A stretch of DNA of 64,000 bases from Micromonospora sp. U21. GTDB lineage: Bacteria > Actinomycetota > Actinomycetes > Mycobacteriales > Micromonosporaceae. Numbering within the stretch: the first letter of the stretch is position 1; each line of letters starts with the position of its first letter. The notes under the pieces are model-generated. The model did not search any database. It was not told the origin of the DNA and saw only the letters and a program-made list of their open reading frames with translations. The translations under genes were made by a program, and so were the position numbers. Positions 8,128-17,100 of the stretch are shown in pieces. Where the stretch lies: NCBI RefSeq assembly GCF_018070045.1, contig NZ_JAGPYK010000009.1, positions 186,001 to 250,000 on the forward strand, read 5' to 3'.

Positions 8128-8175
8128 GAGCGTTATACCTGTGGGTCATAGATATGACTCACAGGTATAACGCTC
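8128..8175. repeat. 48-bp near-perfect palindrome (GAGCGTTATACCTGTG family)
   Basis: Arms GAGCGTTATACCTGTG (8128-8143) and its complement (8160-8175) continue inward through GTCATA/TATGAC to a 2-base loop at 8151-8152, with a single G-T mismatch (8144/8159). This gives 22 of 23 pairs. It lies between convergent genes (stops at 8019 and 8234). The base composition is unlike the surroundings (AT-rich TTATACC, GTCATA). I recall near-identical palindromes in other Micromonospora genomes, which would make this a dispersed element; that is from memory. Confidence 0.75.
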
Positions 8176-8233
8176 ACAAGGGACAGCGGTCCTCGGGGTC
8201 GTCGCGGAGAGGTGGCGACCGAGGGGCGGAGCG

Positions 8234-9226
8234 TCAGTCACGCGAGCGCGGCAGGCAGCACTTTTTGTACTTGGCACCCGACCCGCACCAGCAGGTGTCG
8301 TTGCGGCCGGGCGGCCAGGCCACCGGACCCACCTCGTCGAGGCTGTCCGCGTACTCGTCGAGGGTTTCCTCGTCGGTGGGGTCGCTGCCCGCCTGCTCGG
8401 CGAAGGAGGCCAGCCCCGCGACCGAGCCGGCGACCACGCCCAGGTCGGTGACGCCCAGCTCGGCCGCGTTGGCCAGCGCGCGTTCGATCTGGGCGCGGTG
8501 CTCGTCCCAGGTGGCGGGGTAGCTGTCGATCAGCGCGGGCCAGCGCACCAGCAGGGCGTCGAACTCCGCCCGCGGCCAGAACAGCAGCGTCGCCGGGCCG
8601 TCGTTCAGCGCGTCGAGCGCGTGGTTGCTCGCGGCGCGCAGCCGGTCGGCGAGGTTGTCGTAGTCGTCGTGTGGCAGGCCCATCTCCTCGCGGAGGTCGT
8701 GCCGCCGCTGGGTCAGCCCGTAGATCATGGCGGCGGCCTCGTCCTGCGCGTCCTCGGACTCGTGCTGCTGGGTCCGGGTCCGTTCCAGGATCGTGTCCAG
8801 CGCGCCGGTGAGCCACTCCAGCGCCGTCTCGGCGTGGCCGGCCTCCGCCAGGTCGTCGATCAGGTACGTGGCGTCGGGGTCGGTCTCCAGCAGCGGGCGC
8901 AGGGCGGTCAGCTCGGCCAGGCCCTCGTCCTCACGGCCGAGGCGCAGCAGCAGGCCGCCGCGCATCGATCGGGCGTACGCGTCGTCCTCCGGCTGTTCGG
9001 CGATGGCGCGGGTGGTCAGCGCGAGCGCGTCGGCCAGGTCGCCCGCCTGCACCAGGATGTCGGCGGCGACCAGCAGCGCGTACCCGGTGTCGTCGGGGTC
9101 GGCGACCCGGCCCGCGTCGACGGCGCCGACCAGCTCGGCGACGAGCGCGGCCGGGTCGGGGCTCGTGGGTCCCAGGGCACCGATCTCGTCGATGCGGTCG
9201 GCGGTCAGCAACTCGGACGTGGGCAT
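8234..9226 (-). CDS. SEC-C metal-binding motif protein with TPR-like body
   Basis: 330 residues ending in a SEC-C zinc-binding motif, NDTCWCGSGAKYKKCC, the same kind of tail that SecA uses to bind Zn2+ and SecB or ribosomes. The body (about residues 30-160) is helical and TPR-like (DALALTTRAIAEQPEDDAYA, GLLLRLGREDEGLAEL), suggesting a protein-protein scaffold. The family is common in bacteria with poorly known function, often proposed in protein quality control. ATG 9226 follows AGGA at a workable spacing; the frame remains open upstream toward the MFS gene but without a better start. It is transcribed in the same direction as the exporter gene 105 bases upstream. Confidence 0.8.
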   Translation of the reverse strand: MPTSELLTADRIDEIGALGPTSPDPAALVAELVGAVDAGRVADPDDTGYALLVAADILVQAGDLADALALTTRAIAEQPEDDAYARSMRGGLLLRLGREDEGLAELTALRPLLETDPDATYLIDDLAEAGHAETALEWLTGALDTILERTRTQQHESEDAQDEAAAMIYGLTQRRHDLREEMGLPHDDYDNLADRLRAASNHALDALNDGPATLLFWPRAEFDALLVRWPALIDSYPATWDEHRAQIERALANAAELGVTDLGVVAGSVAGLASFAEQAGSDPTDEETLDEYADSLDEVGPVAWPPGRNDTCWCGSGAKYKKCCLPRSRD

Positions 9227-9330
9227 GGGCGCATCCTGAAGACGACGGACGGTGGACGGGAAAGCGGCCAGCGTACTCCCGAACATGCCGCGGCCCGGGC
9301 GGCGAACCGCCCGGGCTGCGACACGGACCC

Positions 9331-10797
9331 TCAGCGGGTCGCCGGCATGGTGGCGAACTCGCCGGCTAGCTCCGACTCGACGATCGTCGCGGTGGACGGC
9401 CGGCGACCGGACGACGCCCGCCGGGCGGACGGGACGGCCAGGGCCGCGAGCGCGGCCGCCAGGGCGATCGCGGTGAGGACGAGAAATCCGGTCGTGAAGC
9501 CGGCCTCCCGGGGCAGTCCGTTGGCCTGCGGGTGGGCGGTGATCACGCCGCTGACCACGGCGGCGCCGATCGCGCCGCCGATGGTGCGGATGTTGGCGTT
9601 CATGCCGGTGGCCACGCCGGTCTGGCTGGCGGGCACGCTGCCCACGATCAGGTTGGCCATCGAGGCGAAGGCCAGGCCGATGCCGAGGCCGACCAGGCCG
9701 CCGGCGAGCGCGACCTCCCAGCGGGTGTCGTGCGCGGCGGCCAGCATCGCGGAGGCGGCCACGTTGAACGTGGCGCCGGTGGCGAGCTGCGCCTTGGCGC
9801 TGAAGACCGACTGGAGCCGGCCGGCGACCAGGCCCGCGACGAACATCGCAACCAGCATCGGGAGCATGAGCAGGCCCGCCTGGCTGATGCTGGCGCCGAA
9901 GCCGTAACCGGCGGCGGTCGGCGTCTGCACGAACTGCGGGAGGAACGCGTACACGGAGAACATCGACGCGCCGTAGAGCAGGGCGACCAGGTTGGTGGTC
10001 CAGACGCCGGGCAGGCGCATCATCCGCATGTCGATTAGTGGGTTGCTGGAGCGCACCTCGGCGACCAGCCAGCCGACCAGCAGCACCACGGCGAGCGCCA
10101 GCAGGCCGAGCACCCGGGGAGAGGTCCAGCCCCAGGCCGCGCCCTGACTGATCGGCAGCAGCAGCGCGACCAGCCAGCCGGAGAGCAGCAGGGTGGCCCG
10201 CCAGTCGATGCGTCCGGGGGTACGTACCGGCGACTCGGGCACGAAGAGGTACGCGGCGAGGGCGGTCAGCCCGACCACGACCATCGGGATCCAGAACAGC
10301 CACCGGTAGTCGAGCGTGCTGACGATCGGGCCGGCCAGCACGACGCCGAGGCCACCGCCGGCGGCGACGATCGCCGAGATGGCGGCGACGGCGCCGCCGA
10401 CCCGCGCGGCGGGGAACTCGTCGCGGATGATGCCGAACGACAGCGGGAAGACCGCGCCGCCGATGCCCTGCACGACCCGGGCGATGATGAGGACGCCGAT
10501 GTTCGGCGCGATGGCGGCCAGCAGGCAGCCGAGGGCGAGTGCGGCTAGCGAGACGACCAGCATCCGCTCCTTGCCGACCATGTCGCCGACCCGGCCGAGG
10601 ATCGGCGTGAAGATCGACGCGGAGAGCAGGTAGGCGGTCAGTACCCAGGTCACGGTGTTCTGCGAGGTGTGCAAGTCCTGCTGGATGGTCGGCAGCACCG
10701 GGGTGATCAGCGACTGGAGCATCGCGAAGAACCCGGCGCCGGCCGCGAGCACGGTGAAGGTGAGCCGACGCGAGCTGCGTCGGGATGTTACTGCCAC
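9331..10797 (-). CDS. MFS drug exporter, DHA2 (EmrB/QacA) family
   Basis: 488 residues with about 14 hydrophobic segments, the size and topology of proton-driven DHA2 multidrug efflux pumps. Motif A (GRVGDMVGKERM) lies in the loop between helices 2 and 3, and the antiporter motif C region reads GGGLGVVLAGPI. The conserved ARVVQGIGGA segment is present. Related exporters remove lipophilic or cationic drugs and dyes; the substrate here cannot be told from sequence. GTG 10797 begins the frame behind GGGAG. It is divergent from a TetR gene with palindromic sites between them, the classic arrangement in which the regulator represses the pump until the drug binds. Confidence 0.92.
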   Translation of the reverse strand: MAVTSRRSSRRLTFTVLAAGAGFFAMLQSLITPVLPTIQQDLHTSQNTVTWVLTAYLLSASIFTPILGRVGDMVGKERMLVVSLAALALGCLLAAIAPNIGVLIIARVVQGIGGAVFPLSFGIIRDEFPAARVGGAVAAISAIVAAGGGLGVVLAGPIVSTLDYRWLFWIPMVVVGLTALAAYLFVPESPVRTPGRIDWRATLLLSGWLVALLLPISQGAAWGWTSPRVLGLLALAVVLLVGWLVAEVRSSNPLIDMRMMRLPGVWTTNLVALLYGASMFSVYAFLPQFVQTPTAAGYGFGASISQAGLLMLPMLVAMFVAGLVAGRLQSVFSAKAQLATGATFNVAASAMLAAAHDTRWEVALAGGLVGLGIGLAFASMANLIVGSVPASQTGVATGMNANIRTIGGAIGAAVVSGVITAHPQANGLPREAGFTTGFLVLTAIALAAALAALAVPSARRASSGRRPSTATIVESELAGEFATMPATR

Positions 10798-10920
10798 GAG
10801 AGAAAACTCCCTGATTGTGGTACGGAAGGAGGTTTGTCACCCGCCGTGCGGAGGCGGGCGGGCTGTCGGGCCCGGGCGATCGGGTGGCCAGGCGGATCGG
10901 GCGGTCCCGAGGTAAGCTAA

Positions 10921-10938
10921 CCGGAGGCAGGCCTCCGG
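10921..10938. promoter_or_regulatory. Palindrome CCGGAGGC-2-GCCTCCGG in the MFS/tetR divergent promoter
   Basis: Perfect 8-bp arms with a 2-base spacer. It shares the GGAGG/CCTCC core and the adjacent TAAGCTA word with the second palindrome 16 bases downstream, which suggests a pair of binding sites for one regulator. Confidence 0.5.
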
Positions 10939-10953
10939 GATTCCGGAGGGGTG

Positions 10954-10974
10954 CCTCCACTAAGCTAGTGGAGG
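10954..10974. promoter_or_regulatory. TetR-type operator, CCTCCACTA-3-TAGTGGAGG
   Basis: Perfect 9-bp inverted repeat with a 3-base centre (AGC), 21 bases in all, a usual length for TetR-family operators. It sits 40 bases before the tetR start and 157 bases before the exporter start, so occupancy could control both. Assignment to the neighbouring TetR protein is inferred from position and symmetry. Confidence 0.65.
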
Positions 10975-11013
10975 GTTTCCTCCGGATGCAACCAGGACGA
11001 GGTGACGCACGTC

Positions 11014-11595
11014 ATGACCAGCGCGGGGCAGGCGCCCGAGGCCTTCGCCCGGCGGCCGAAGCGGGCCGACGCACGGCGCAACTACGACGCCCTCATCGCC
11101 GCCGCCCGCGACGCGTTCGCCGAGCACGGCGCCGCCGCCTCCCTGGAGGACGTGGCCCGGCGGGCCGGGGTGGGCATCGGCACGCTCTACCGCAACTTCC
11201 CGAGCCGGCGGCACCTCTTCGAGGCCGTCTACGTCGAGGAGGTCCGCGCGCTGAGCCGGACCGCCGAGGACCTGGCCGAGCTGCCCCCGTGGGACGCCCT
11301 CGTCGCCTGGCTGCACCGTTTCGTCGGGTACGTCGCCACGAAGCGGGCGCTCGCCGAGGAGTTGCTGCACGACTCCGAGATCTTCCGGACCTGCCGGACG
11401 GAGATCTACGCCGCCGGCGAGCCGCTGGTGAGCCGCGCCCAGGCGGCCGGCGTGGTCCGCGACGACGTCGGCTTCGACGACGTGGTGCGGCTGATCAGCG
11501 GGCTGACGATGGCCCAGTTTCCGTCACCCGAGCAGCGCGACCGGGTGCTCGGCGTCGCCCTGGACGGGCTGCGCCCGGCGGCCGCCGCCCGCTGA
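11014..11595 (+). CDS. TetR/AcrR-family repressor
   Basis: 193 residues. The N-terminal helix-turn-helix is clear: NYDALIAAARDAFAEHG, then LEDVARRAGVGIGTLYRNFP, the standard TetR recognition region. The C-terminal ligand domain (residues about 75-190) ends SGLTMAQFPSPEQRDRVLGV. ATG 11014 is preferred; an in-frame GTG at 11002 overlaps the AGGACGAGG that would be its ribosome-binding site. Divergent to the DHA2 exporter with two palindromes in the shared promoter, so it most likely represses the exporter and itself. Confidence 0.9.
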   Translation: MTSAGQAPEAFARRPKRADARRNYDALIAAARDAFAEHGAAASLEDVARRAGVGIGTLYRNFPSRRHLFEAVYVEEVRALSRTAEDLAELPPWDALVAWLHRFVGYVATKRALAEELLHDSEIFRTCRTEIYAAGEPLVSRAQAAGVVRDDVGFDDVVRLISGLTMAQFPSPEQRDRVLGVALDGLRPAAAAR

Positions 11596-11645
11596 CCGCT
11601 GACCGCCGCCCGCTGACCGCCGCCCGCTGACCGCTGACCGCTGAA
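11592..11645. repeat. Short tandem repeat built on the CCGCTGA heptamer
   Basis: The bases just across the tetR stop codon consist of repeated CCGCTGA and the longer unit CCGCCGCCCGCTGA. The repeats place a TGA in successive positions. It looks like slipped-strand expansion at the gene end; no function is suggested. Confidence 0.6.
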
Positions 11646-11662
11646 TCGTCGACGAGCAGCAG

Positions 11663-12036
11663 TCACTCGTCGTCGAGCCGCTTGACGACCGTGCCCGCCG
11701 GCCAGCGGTGACCAAGGTCGATCACCGCCCGCGCCTGCTCGACCTGCGGACCGCCGGCAGGACAGGCTGTCGAACGCGGCACCCTCGAAGCTGGCCGACG
11801 CGCCGAACCGGGCGCCGTCCAGCACGACCTCCCCGTCGGCGCTGAGGTCGTCGAGGACCACGTCACCGAAGACCGCCGCCCCGAACAGCAGCGGCCCCCG
11901 CGCGATCGCGCCCGCGAAGCTGGTCGTGCCGGTGAGGACCGCACGCGTGAAGTCCGCGTCGACCAGCGTGCAGCCGGTGGCGTCGAAGTCGACGAGCGCG
12001 GCGCCGGTCAGGTCCAGCACGACGTCCGCCGTCCCG
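11663..12036 (-). pseudogene. Decayed pentapeptide-repeat protein gene
   Basis: One minus-strand frame contains pentapeptide-repeat sequence of the A(D/N)LXX type: LTGAALVDFDATGCTLVDAD, then FTRAVLTGTTSFAGA, VVLDGARFGASASFEGAAF. Around 11755-11765 this frame becomes senseless, and the natural ending (QVEQARAVIDLGHRWPAGTV to the stop at 11663-11665) continues in a different frame. No good start codon is found at the 5' side, where the repeat begins abruptly near 12030. The gene therefore seems to have lost its beginning and gained a frameshift. Pentapeptide proteins fold as right-handed beta-helices, some mimicking DNA to shield gyrase. A sequencing error could explain the frameshift but not the missing start. 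Confidence 0.6.
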
Positions 12037-12241
12037 CGCCGGGGTACGCGCGGCGAGCCTGGCGTCCGATGTGGAGGGAGGCCGATATGCCGGTTTGCGC
12101 CTCCATCGGAACAACGGGTTACCGGCGCGTAACAAGTCATTGACGTTTCCAAATTGTTGCGCGCATCATCGTCGCACGGTCGACCGGACACCCCCACCCA
12201 CCTGCCCGGTTCGCCGGGTGCCTCCCCCCGGAGGTGCAGCC

Positions 12242-13030
12242 ATGCTGCTCCGAAAGACCGTCCTCGTCCTGTCCCTCGCCACCGCCGCCCTGCTCGCGTC
12301 CACCGCCACGGCGACCGCCGCCCCCGCCGCCCCCGCCGCACCCGTGGCCGCCCCGGTGACCGTCGCCGCGGCGGCCAGCCCGGTCATCGTGGTCGGCGGG
12401 CTCAGTGGCGTCGCCGTCGCGTACGAGCCGATCGCCGCCCGGCTCCGTGGCGACGGCTACCGGACCTTCATCTACCAACTGCCCGGGCTGGGCCTCGGGG
12501 ACATCCCCGCCTCCGCCCGCGCGTTCGCCGGCTACGTCAACCAGGTGCGCGCCAGCACCGGCGCGGCGACGGTGGACGTGGTCGCCCACTCCGAGGGAGG
12601 CCTCGTCGCCCGCTACTACCTCAAGCGGCTCGGCGGCACCGCCACCGTCGGCCGGTACGTCAGCCTGGGCTCGCCGCAGTACGGCACCTACGTGGCGAAC
12701 ATCCTGGCGTTCCTCGGCCTCGGCAGCTGCGCCGGCATCGTGGCCTGCCAGCAGATGACCATCGGCTCCGCGTTCCTCGCCGACCTCAACGCCGGCGACG
12801 ACACCCCGGGCGCGGTGCGCTACACCACCATCCGCACCCTGCAGGACGAGCTGGTCCGGCCGACCGGAAACGCCGCCGTCAACGACGGCGCGACGAACGT
12901 GCTGATCCAGGCGTACTGCCCCCTGCGGGTGGTCGGGCACCTCGGACTGGTGCTCGACGGCACCGCGTACACCATCGTGCGCGGCGCCCTCGCCGACGGC
13001 CCGGTGCGACCCAACTGCATCGCCCTCTGA
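12242..13030 (+). CDS. Secreted class 2 lipase/esterase (alpha/beta hydrolase)
   Basis: 262 residues. An N-terminal signal peptide (MLLRKTVLVLSLATAALLAS, then alanine-rich with an ATA-A cleavage region near residue 27) indicates export. The alpha/beta hydrolase nucleophile elbow is AHSEGG with Ser117; a preceding VIVVGGLSGV supplies the oxyanion strand. Candidate acid and base lie in the NDGATN and VVGHLG segments. Two late cysteine pairs could form disulfides. Related Streptomyces and Bacillus lipase-2 proteins hydrolyse acylglycerols or short esters. GGAGG eight bases before ATG 12242 fixes the start. Confidence 0.87.
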   Translation: MLLRKTVLVLSLATAALLASTATATAAPAAPAAPVAAPVTVAAAASPVIVVGGLSGVAVAYEPIAARLRGDGYRTFIYQLPGLGLGDIPASARAFAGYVNQVRASTGAATVDVVAHSEGGLVARYYLKRLGGTATVGRYVSLGSPQYGTYVANILAFLGLGSCAGIVACQQMTIGSAFLADLNAGDDTPGAVRYTTIRTLQDELVRPTGNAAVNDGATNVLIQAYCPLRVVGHLGLVLDGTAYTIVRGALADGPVRPNCIAL

Positions 13031-13036
13031 CCGGCC

Positions 13037-13068
13037 GCGCGGGTGGTCCGGGCCCGGACCACCCGCGC
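13037..13068. terminator. Perfect 32-bp palindrome between convergent genes
   Basis: Sixteen bases on each side (GCGGGTGGTCCGGG and its complement, plus CG/CG outside) are perfectly self-complementary around 13052/13053. It starts 7 bases after the lipase stop and 20 bases before the aldo/keto reductase stop, so it would form the same GC-rich hairpin in both converging transcripts. A bidirectional terminator is the simplest reading. Confidence 0.75.
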
Positions 13069-13087
13069 TCCGCGCGATCGACGGAGG

Positions 13088-13960
13088 TCAGGTCGCCTTG
13101 GCCAGGGCCTCGAACTCGTCGTCGGTGAGCTGCACCTCCGCGGCGGCCACGTTCTCCTCCAGGTGCGCTACCGAGGACGTGCCGGGGATCGGCAGCATCA
13201 CCGGCGACCGGCGCAGCAGCCAGGCCAGCGCGAGCTGCGCGGGCGACGCGCTGTGCGCGGCGGCGATCGTGTCCAGCGGCCCGCCCGGGCGCGCCAGCTC
13301 ACCGGTGGCGATCGGGAACCACGGGATGAACGCGAGGTCGTTGCGCTCGCAGTACTCCAGCACGTCCTCGGCGCTGCGGTTGGCGAGGTTGTACAGGTTC
13401 TGCACCGAGACGATCGAGGTGATCGCGCGGGACTCCTCGATCTGCGGGACGGTCACCTCGGACAGCCCGATGTGCCGGATCTTGCCCTCCTGCTGCAGCA
13501 GCGCCAGCTCGCCGAGCTGGTCGGCGAGCGGCACCTGCGGGTCGATCCGGTGCAGCTGGTAGAGCGGAATCGTGTCCAGGCCGAGGTGACGCAGGCTCAG
13601 CTCACACTGCTGGCGCAGGTACTCCGGGCGGCCCACCACGCGCCAGTCGCCCGGCCCGGCCCGGGTGAACCCACCCTTCGTCGCGACGACCAGGTCGTCG
13701 GCGTACGGGTGCAGGGCGTCACGGATCAGCAGCTCGGAGACGAACGGGCCGTACGAGTCGGCGGTGTCGATGAACGTCACGCCCAGCTCGACCGCCCGGC
13801 GCAGCACCCGGACCGCCTCGGCGGGGTCCTTCGGGTCACCCCAGACGCCCGGCCCGGTGAGCTGCATCGCCCCGTAGCCGAGACGGTCGACGGTGAGGTC
13901 GCCGCCGATCCGGTAGCTGCCGGAAGCCTTCGCGGGTTGCTTGCTGACGTCGGTCGCCAT
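13088..13960 (-). CDS. Aldo/keto reductase
   Basis: 290 residues, a (beta/alpha)8 NADPH-dependent oxidoreductase. All four residues of the AKR catalytic tetrad are in place: Asp65 and Tyr70 in FIDTADSYG, Lys95 in VVATKGG, His137 in YQLHRID. The C-terminal cofactor segment PIPGTSSVAHLEEN is intact. The physiological carbonyl substrate is not indicated. ATG 13960 is the natural start (MATDVSKQ), with open frame but no match to the family upstream. It stands alone, convergent with the lipase gene. Confidence 0.9.
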   Translation of the reverse strand: MATDVSKQPAKASGSYRIGGDLTVDRLGYGAMQLTGPGVWGDPKDPAEAVRVLRRAVELGVTFIDTADSYGPFVSELLIRDALHPYADDLVVATKGGFTRAGPGDWRVVGRPEYLRQQCELSLRHLGLDTIPLYQLHRIDPQVPLADQLGELALLQQEGKIRHIGLSEVTVPQIEESRAITSIVSVQNLYNLANRSAEDVLEYCERNDLAFIPWFPIATGELARPGGPLDTIAAAHSASPAQLALAWLLRRSPVMLPIPGTSSVAHLEENVAAAEVQLTDDEFEALAKAT

Positions 13961-14186
13961 ACGCGGTTCCCCAATCGTTTCGTCGTGGCGGGGATGAGAG
14001 CGGCCCGCCACCCGACTGATGATCCCCCGAATCGCGACGCCCTATCCCCGGCGCGCCGGCACGCCGACTGTGGGCGCGGACACGGTGGCTGCCGGCAGAT
14101 CCGGTTTACGGCCCTCCTGGCGCTGGCGCGCGCCGTGTCCGGTCTGCTACGCCTGATCCCAACCGGTGCGGCGGTCGGGAGGCACG

Positions 14187-17100
14187 ATGTGGCGACGGTT
14201 CAGGTCTGACCCGGTGGGTCGGCTGCGGGAGCGGCTGGACCGCTTCGGCGCCACGACGGACCATCGCGCGGTGCTCGACTCCGGCGCGATCCGGGACGCC
14301 GAGGCGGTCATCGAGTTCGTGACCGCCACGCCCACGGACGGGCCGCTGCCGGAGCCGGTCGCGGAGGGCTTCTTCCTCCTCGCCTGCCTGCACTGGTACC
14401 GCTACCAGCTGCTGCCGCCCGGCGAGGACGCCGACGACCTCGGTCAGGCGGTCAGGCTCACCGAGTTCCTGGTGCGCTTCGCCCCGGAACGGGTGCCGCC
14501 GTCGCTGCTGGCCATGCTGCACGCGCACCGACCGCCGCCGGAGTCCGGACGAGTCCCCGGTCCACGGGGTCCCGGTGGCCCGGTGTCCGCGCCCGCCGGT
14601 TCCGACCGGGGCCCCGGTGTCGCTCGTAGGGGTACGGCGGGTCTGGCCGACGGCGAGGCCGACGCGTTGTTCCTCGAGGCCGTGATGCTGATGGCTGCCG
14701 CGGAGAACAACCGTGACTACCGGGGCGTCGACCGGGCGGCGGCGCTGCTGCGACGGGCGGTGGACGGCACGCCCGTTGGCGAGCCGGAGCGGTTGCACTA
14801 CCTGTCCGCCCTCGGCAGGGTGCACCGCGAGCAGTTCCAGCACCTCGGCAGGCGGAGTGCCCTGACCTGCGCGATCGAGGCGCACCAGGAGAGCCTGGAG
14901 TCCACCTCGGCCGGCGATCCGGAACGTGCGGTCCGGCTGTTCAACCTCGGCAACGTGCTCGGCGACCGGTACGAGGTCGACGGCGCCCCGGCGGACCTGG
15001 ACGAAGCGATCATGCTGCTGCGTGACGCGGCCCGAGCCACCGGCGGCAGCGCCTCGGTGCGCGCAATGGCGCTGGCCAACATCGGTCAGCGGCTACGCGA
15101 CCGGTGGCACCTGCGGGGTCGGCCGGCCGACCTCGACGACGCGGTCGACTCGTTCGCCGCCGCCCGAGCCGGCGGCGACCCGCGCGTCGCCGCGCTGCAC
15201 GGCACGGCGCTCGCCGAACGGTTCCTGCGCGACCGGGCGATGGCCGACCGGGATGCCGCGATCGAGGCGTACCGGTCGGCGTTGACCGGGTTCGGCGGTC
15301 TCGAACCGGAACTGACCGGCGTGGCACGGACCAGCCTGGCGACCCTGCTCGCCGAGCGGCACGAGAGCGACGGCGTCCCGGCCGACCTCGACGCGGCGAT
15401 CGAGGCGTACCGGGCGGCGTCCGGATCCCGGTCGGCGCACGGTGGGCTGGACCCGGACGAGATTCGGCACGCGGTCGGCCGCCTGCTGGTGACCCGGTAC
15501 GAGCGGCGGCGGCGGATCGACGACATCACCGAGGCGGTGCGGCTGCTGCGCGAGGGCGCCGACGCTGCCGGGGAACCGGTCCACCGGGCCCGCTGGCTCG
15601 CGGAACTCGGGTACGCGCTGGGCCGGGGGCACGCCGACCTGGGCGGGGTGAGCGCACTGCGGGCCGCCCGGGACGCGCTGACCGAGGCGGAGTCGCTGCT
15701 TCCCCGCGCCGACCCCCTGCGCCATCAGGTGTTCAACAATCTGGGCAACACCCTGCGCGAACTGTCCGACCAGGCGGGGGAGCCGGCGCTGCTGGAGCCG
15801 GCCGCCGTGGCACTGCGGGCCGCGGTTGCCGCCGCCCCACCGGATACCGCCGCACTGCCCGCGTACCGCTCGAACCTGGGCCTGGTGTTGCAGGCACTGT
15901 TCACCTCGACGCAGGACCTGGCCACCCTGACCGAGGCGATTCAGGTGCTGGGGCGGGTGACCGAGACCGCGCCGCCCGGGCACCCGGACCGGCTGCTGGC
16001 GCTCATCAACTACGGCTCCGCGTTGAACCGTCGGGTGGAGCTCGCTCTGGACGGCGCGCTGCCCGCCGGCGGCCAGCCCGCCGACCACATCAGGGCCGGG
16101 GCCGCCCGGGACGCCGACGCCGCGGTGACCGCGCTGCGCGAGGCGGCCGAACTGGCCGAACGGGAAGCCGAGCCGACCGAGTACGTGCAGACGTACGCCA
16201 CCCTCGCCCTGGCCCACCTGCTGCGGCACCGTCTGCACGACGACGCGGCGGGGCTGAACGAGGCGGTCCGGCTCCTCCAGCGGCTGAGCGAGCGGCACCC
16301 GTTGGTCGGCGCGGAGCGGCACCGGATCCACACCAACCTCGGTAACGCACTGCTGCTGCGCTACCGGGCCTTCCGCGACGAAGCGGACGCCACCGCCATG
16401 CTGGCGGCCAACCGGGCGGCGGTCGACGCGCTGCCCGCCGAGCATCCCGCGCGCACCATGTGCCTGAGCAACCTGGCCACCGCCCTGGAGGCGGTCGCCA
16501 CCCCTGCGGCGCTGGCCGAGGCGACCGCCGCGCTGCGCGCCGCCGCCGCGGTGGAGTCCGCGCCGTCGCTGCTTCGGGCGGGAGCGGCGAGCCGGTACGC
16601 GGACCACGCCGCCACGGCCCGCGACCTGCCGGCCGCGCTCGACGGGTACGCCACCGCGATCGAGCTGATCGACCTGGTGGCCTGGCACGGTATGGACCCC
16701 GACGACCAGGCCCGTCTGCTCGGGCTGTTCCCCGGGTTGGCCAGCGACGCGGCGGCGGTCGCCATCGCCGTCGACCGCCCGGAACGCGCCGTCGAGCTGC
16801 TCGAGTACGGCCGTGGGGTCCTGCTGGCCCGGGCCCACGACGCGGGCGCCGACCTGGCCGCGCTGCGCGCGCAGTCGCCCCGGCTGGCGGACCGGCTCGC
16901 CGACCTCCAGGCCGCCCTCGACGGATTCACCGCGCTCCCGCCCACCGGCTCGGACGGTCCGAGCGGCCGTGCCGAGCAGCGGTACGACCTCGCGGTGCGC
17001 CGCCGCGAGCTGCTCGCGGAGATCCGCGCCCGGCCCGGGTTCGCCGACTTCCTCCGCCCGCCACCGTTCGCCGCCCTGGCCGGGGCCGCGGTCGGTGGCC

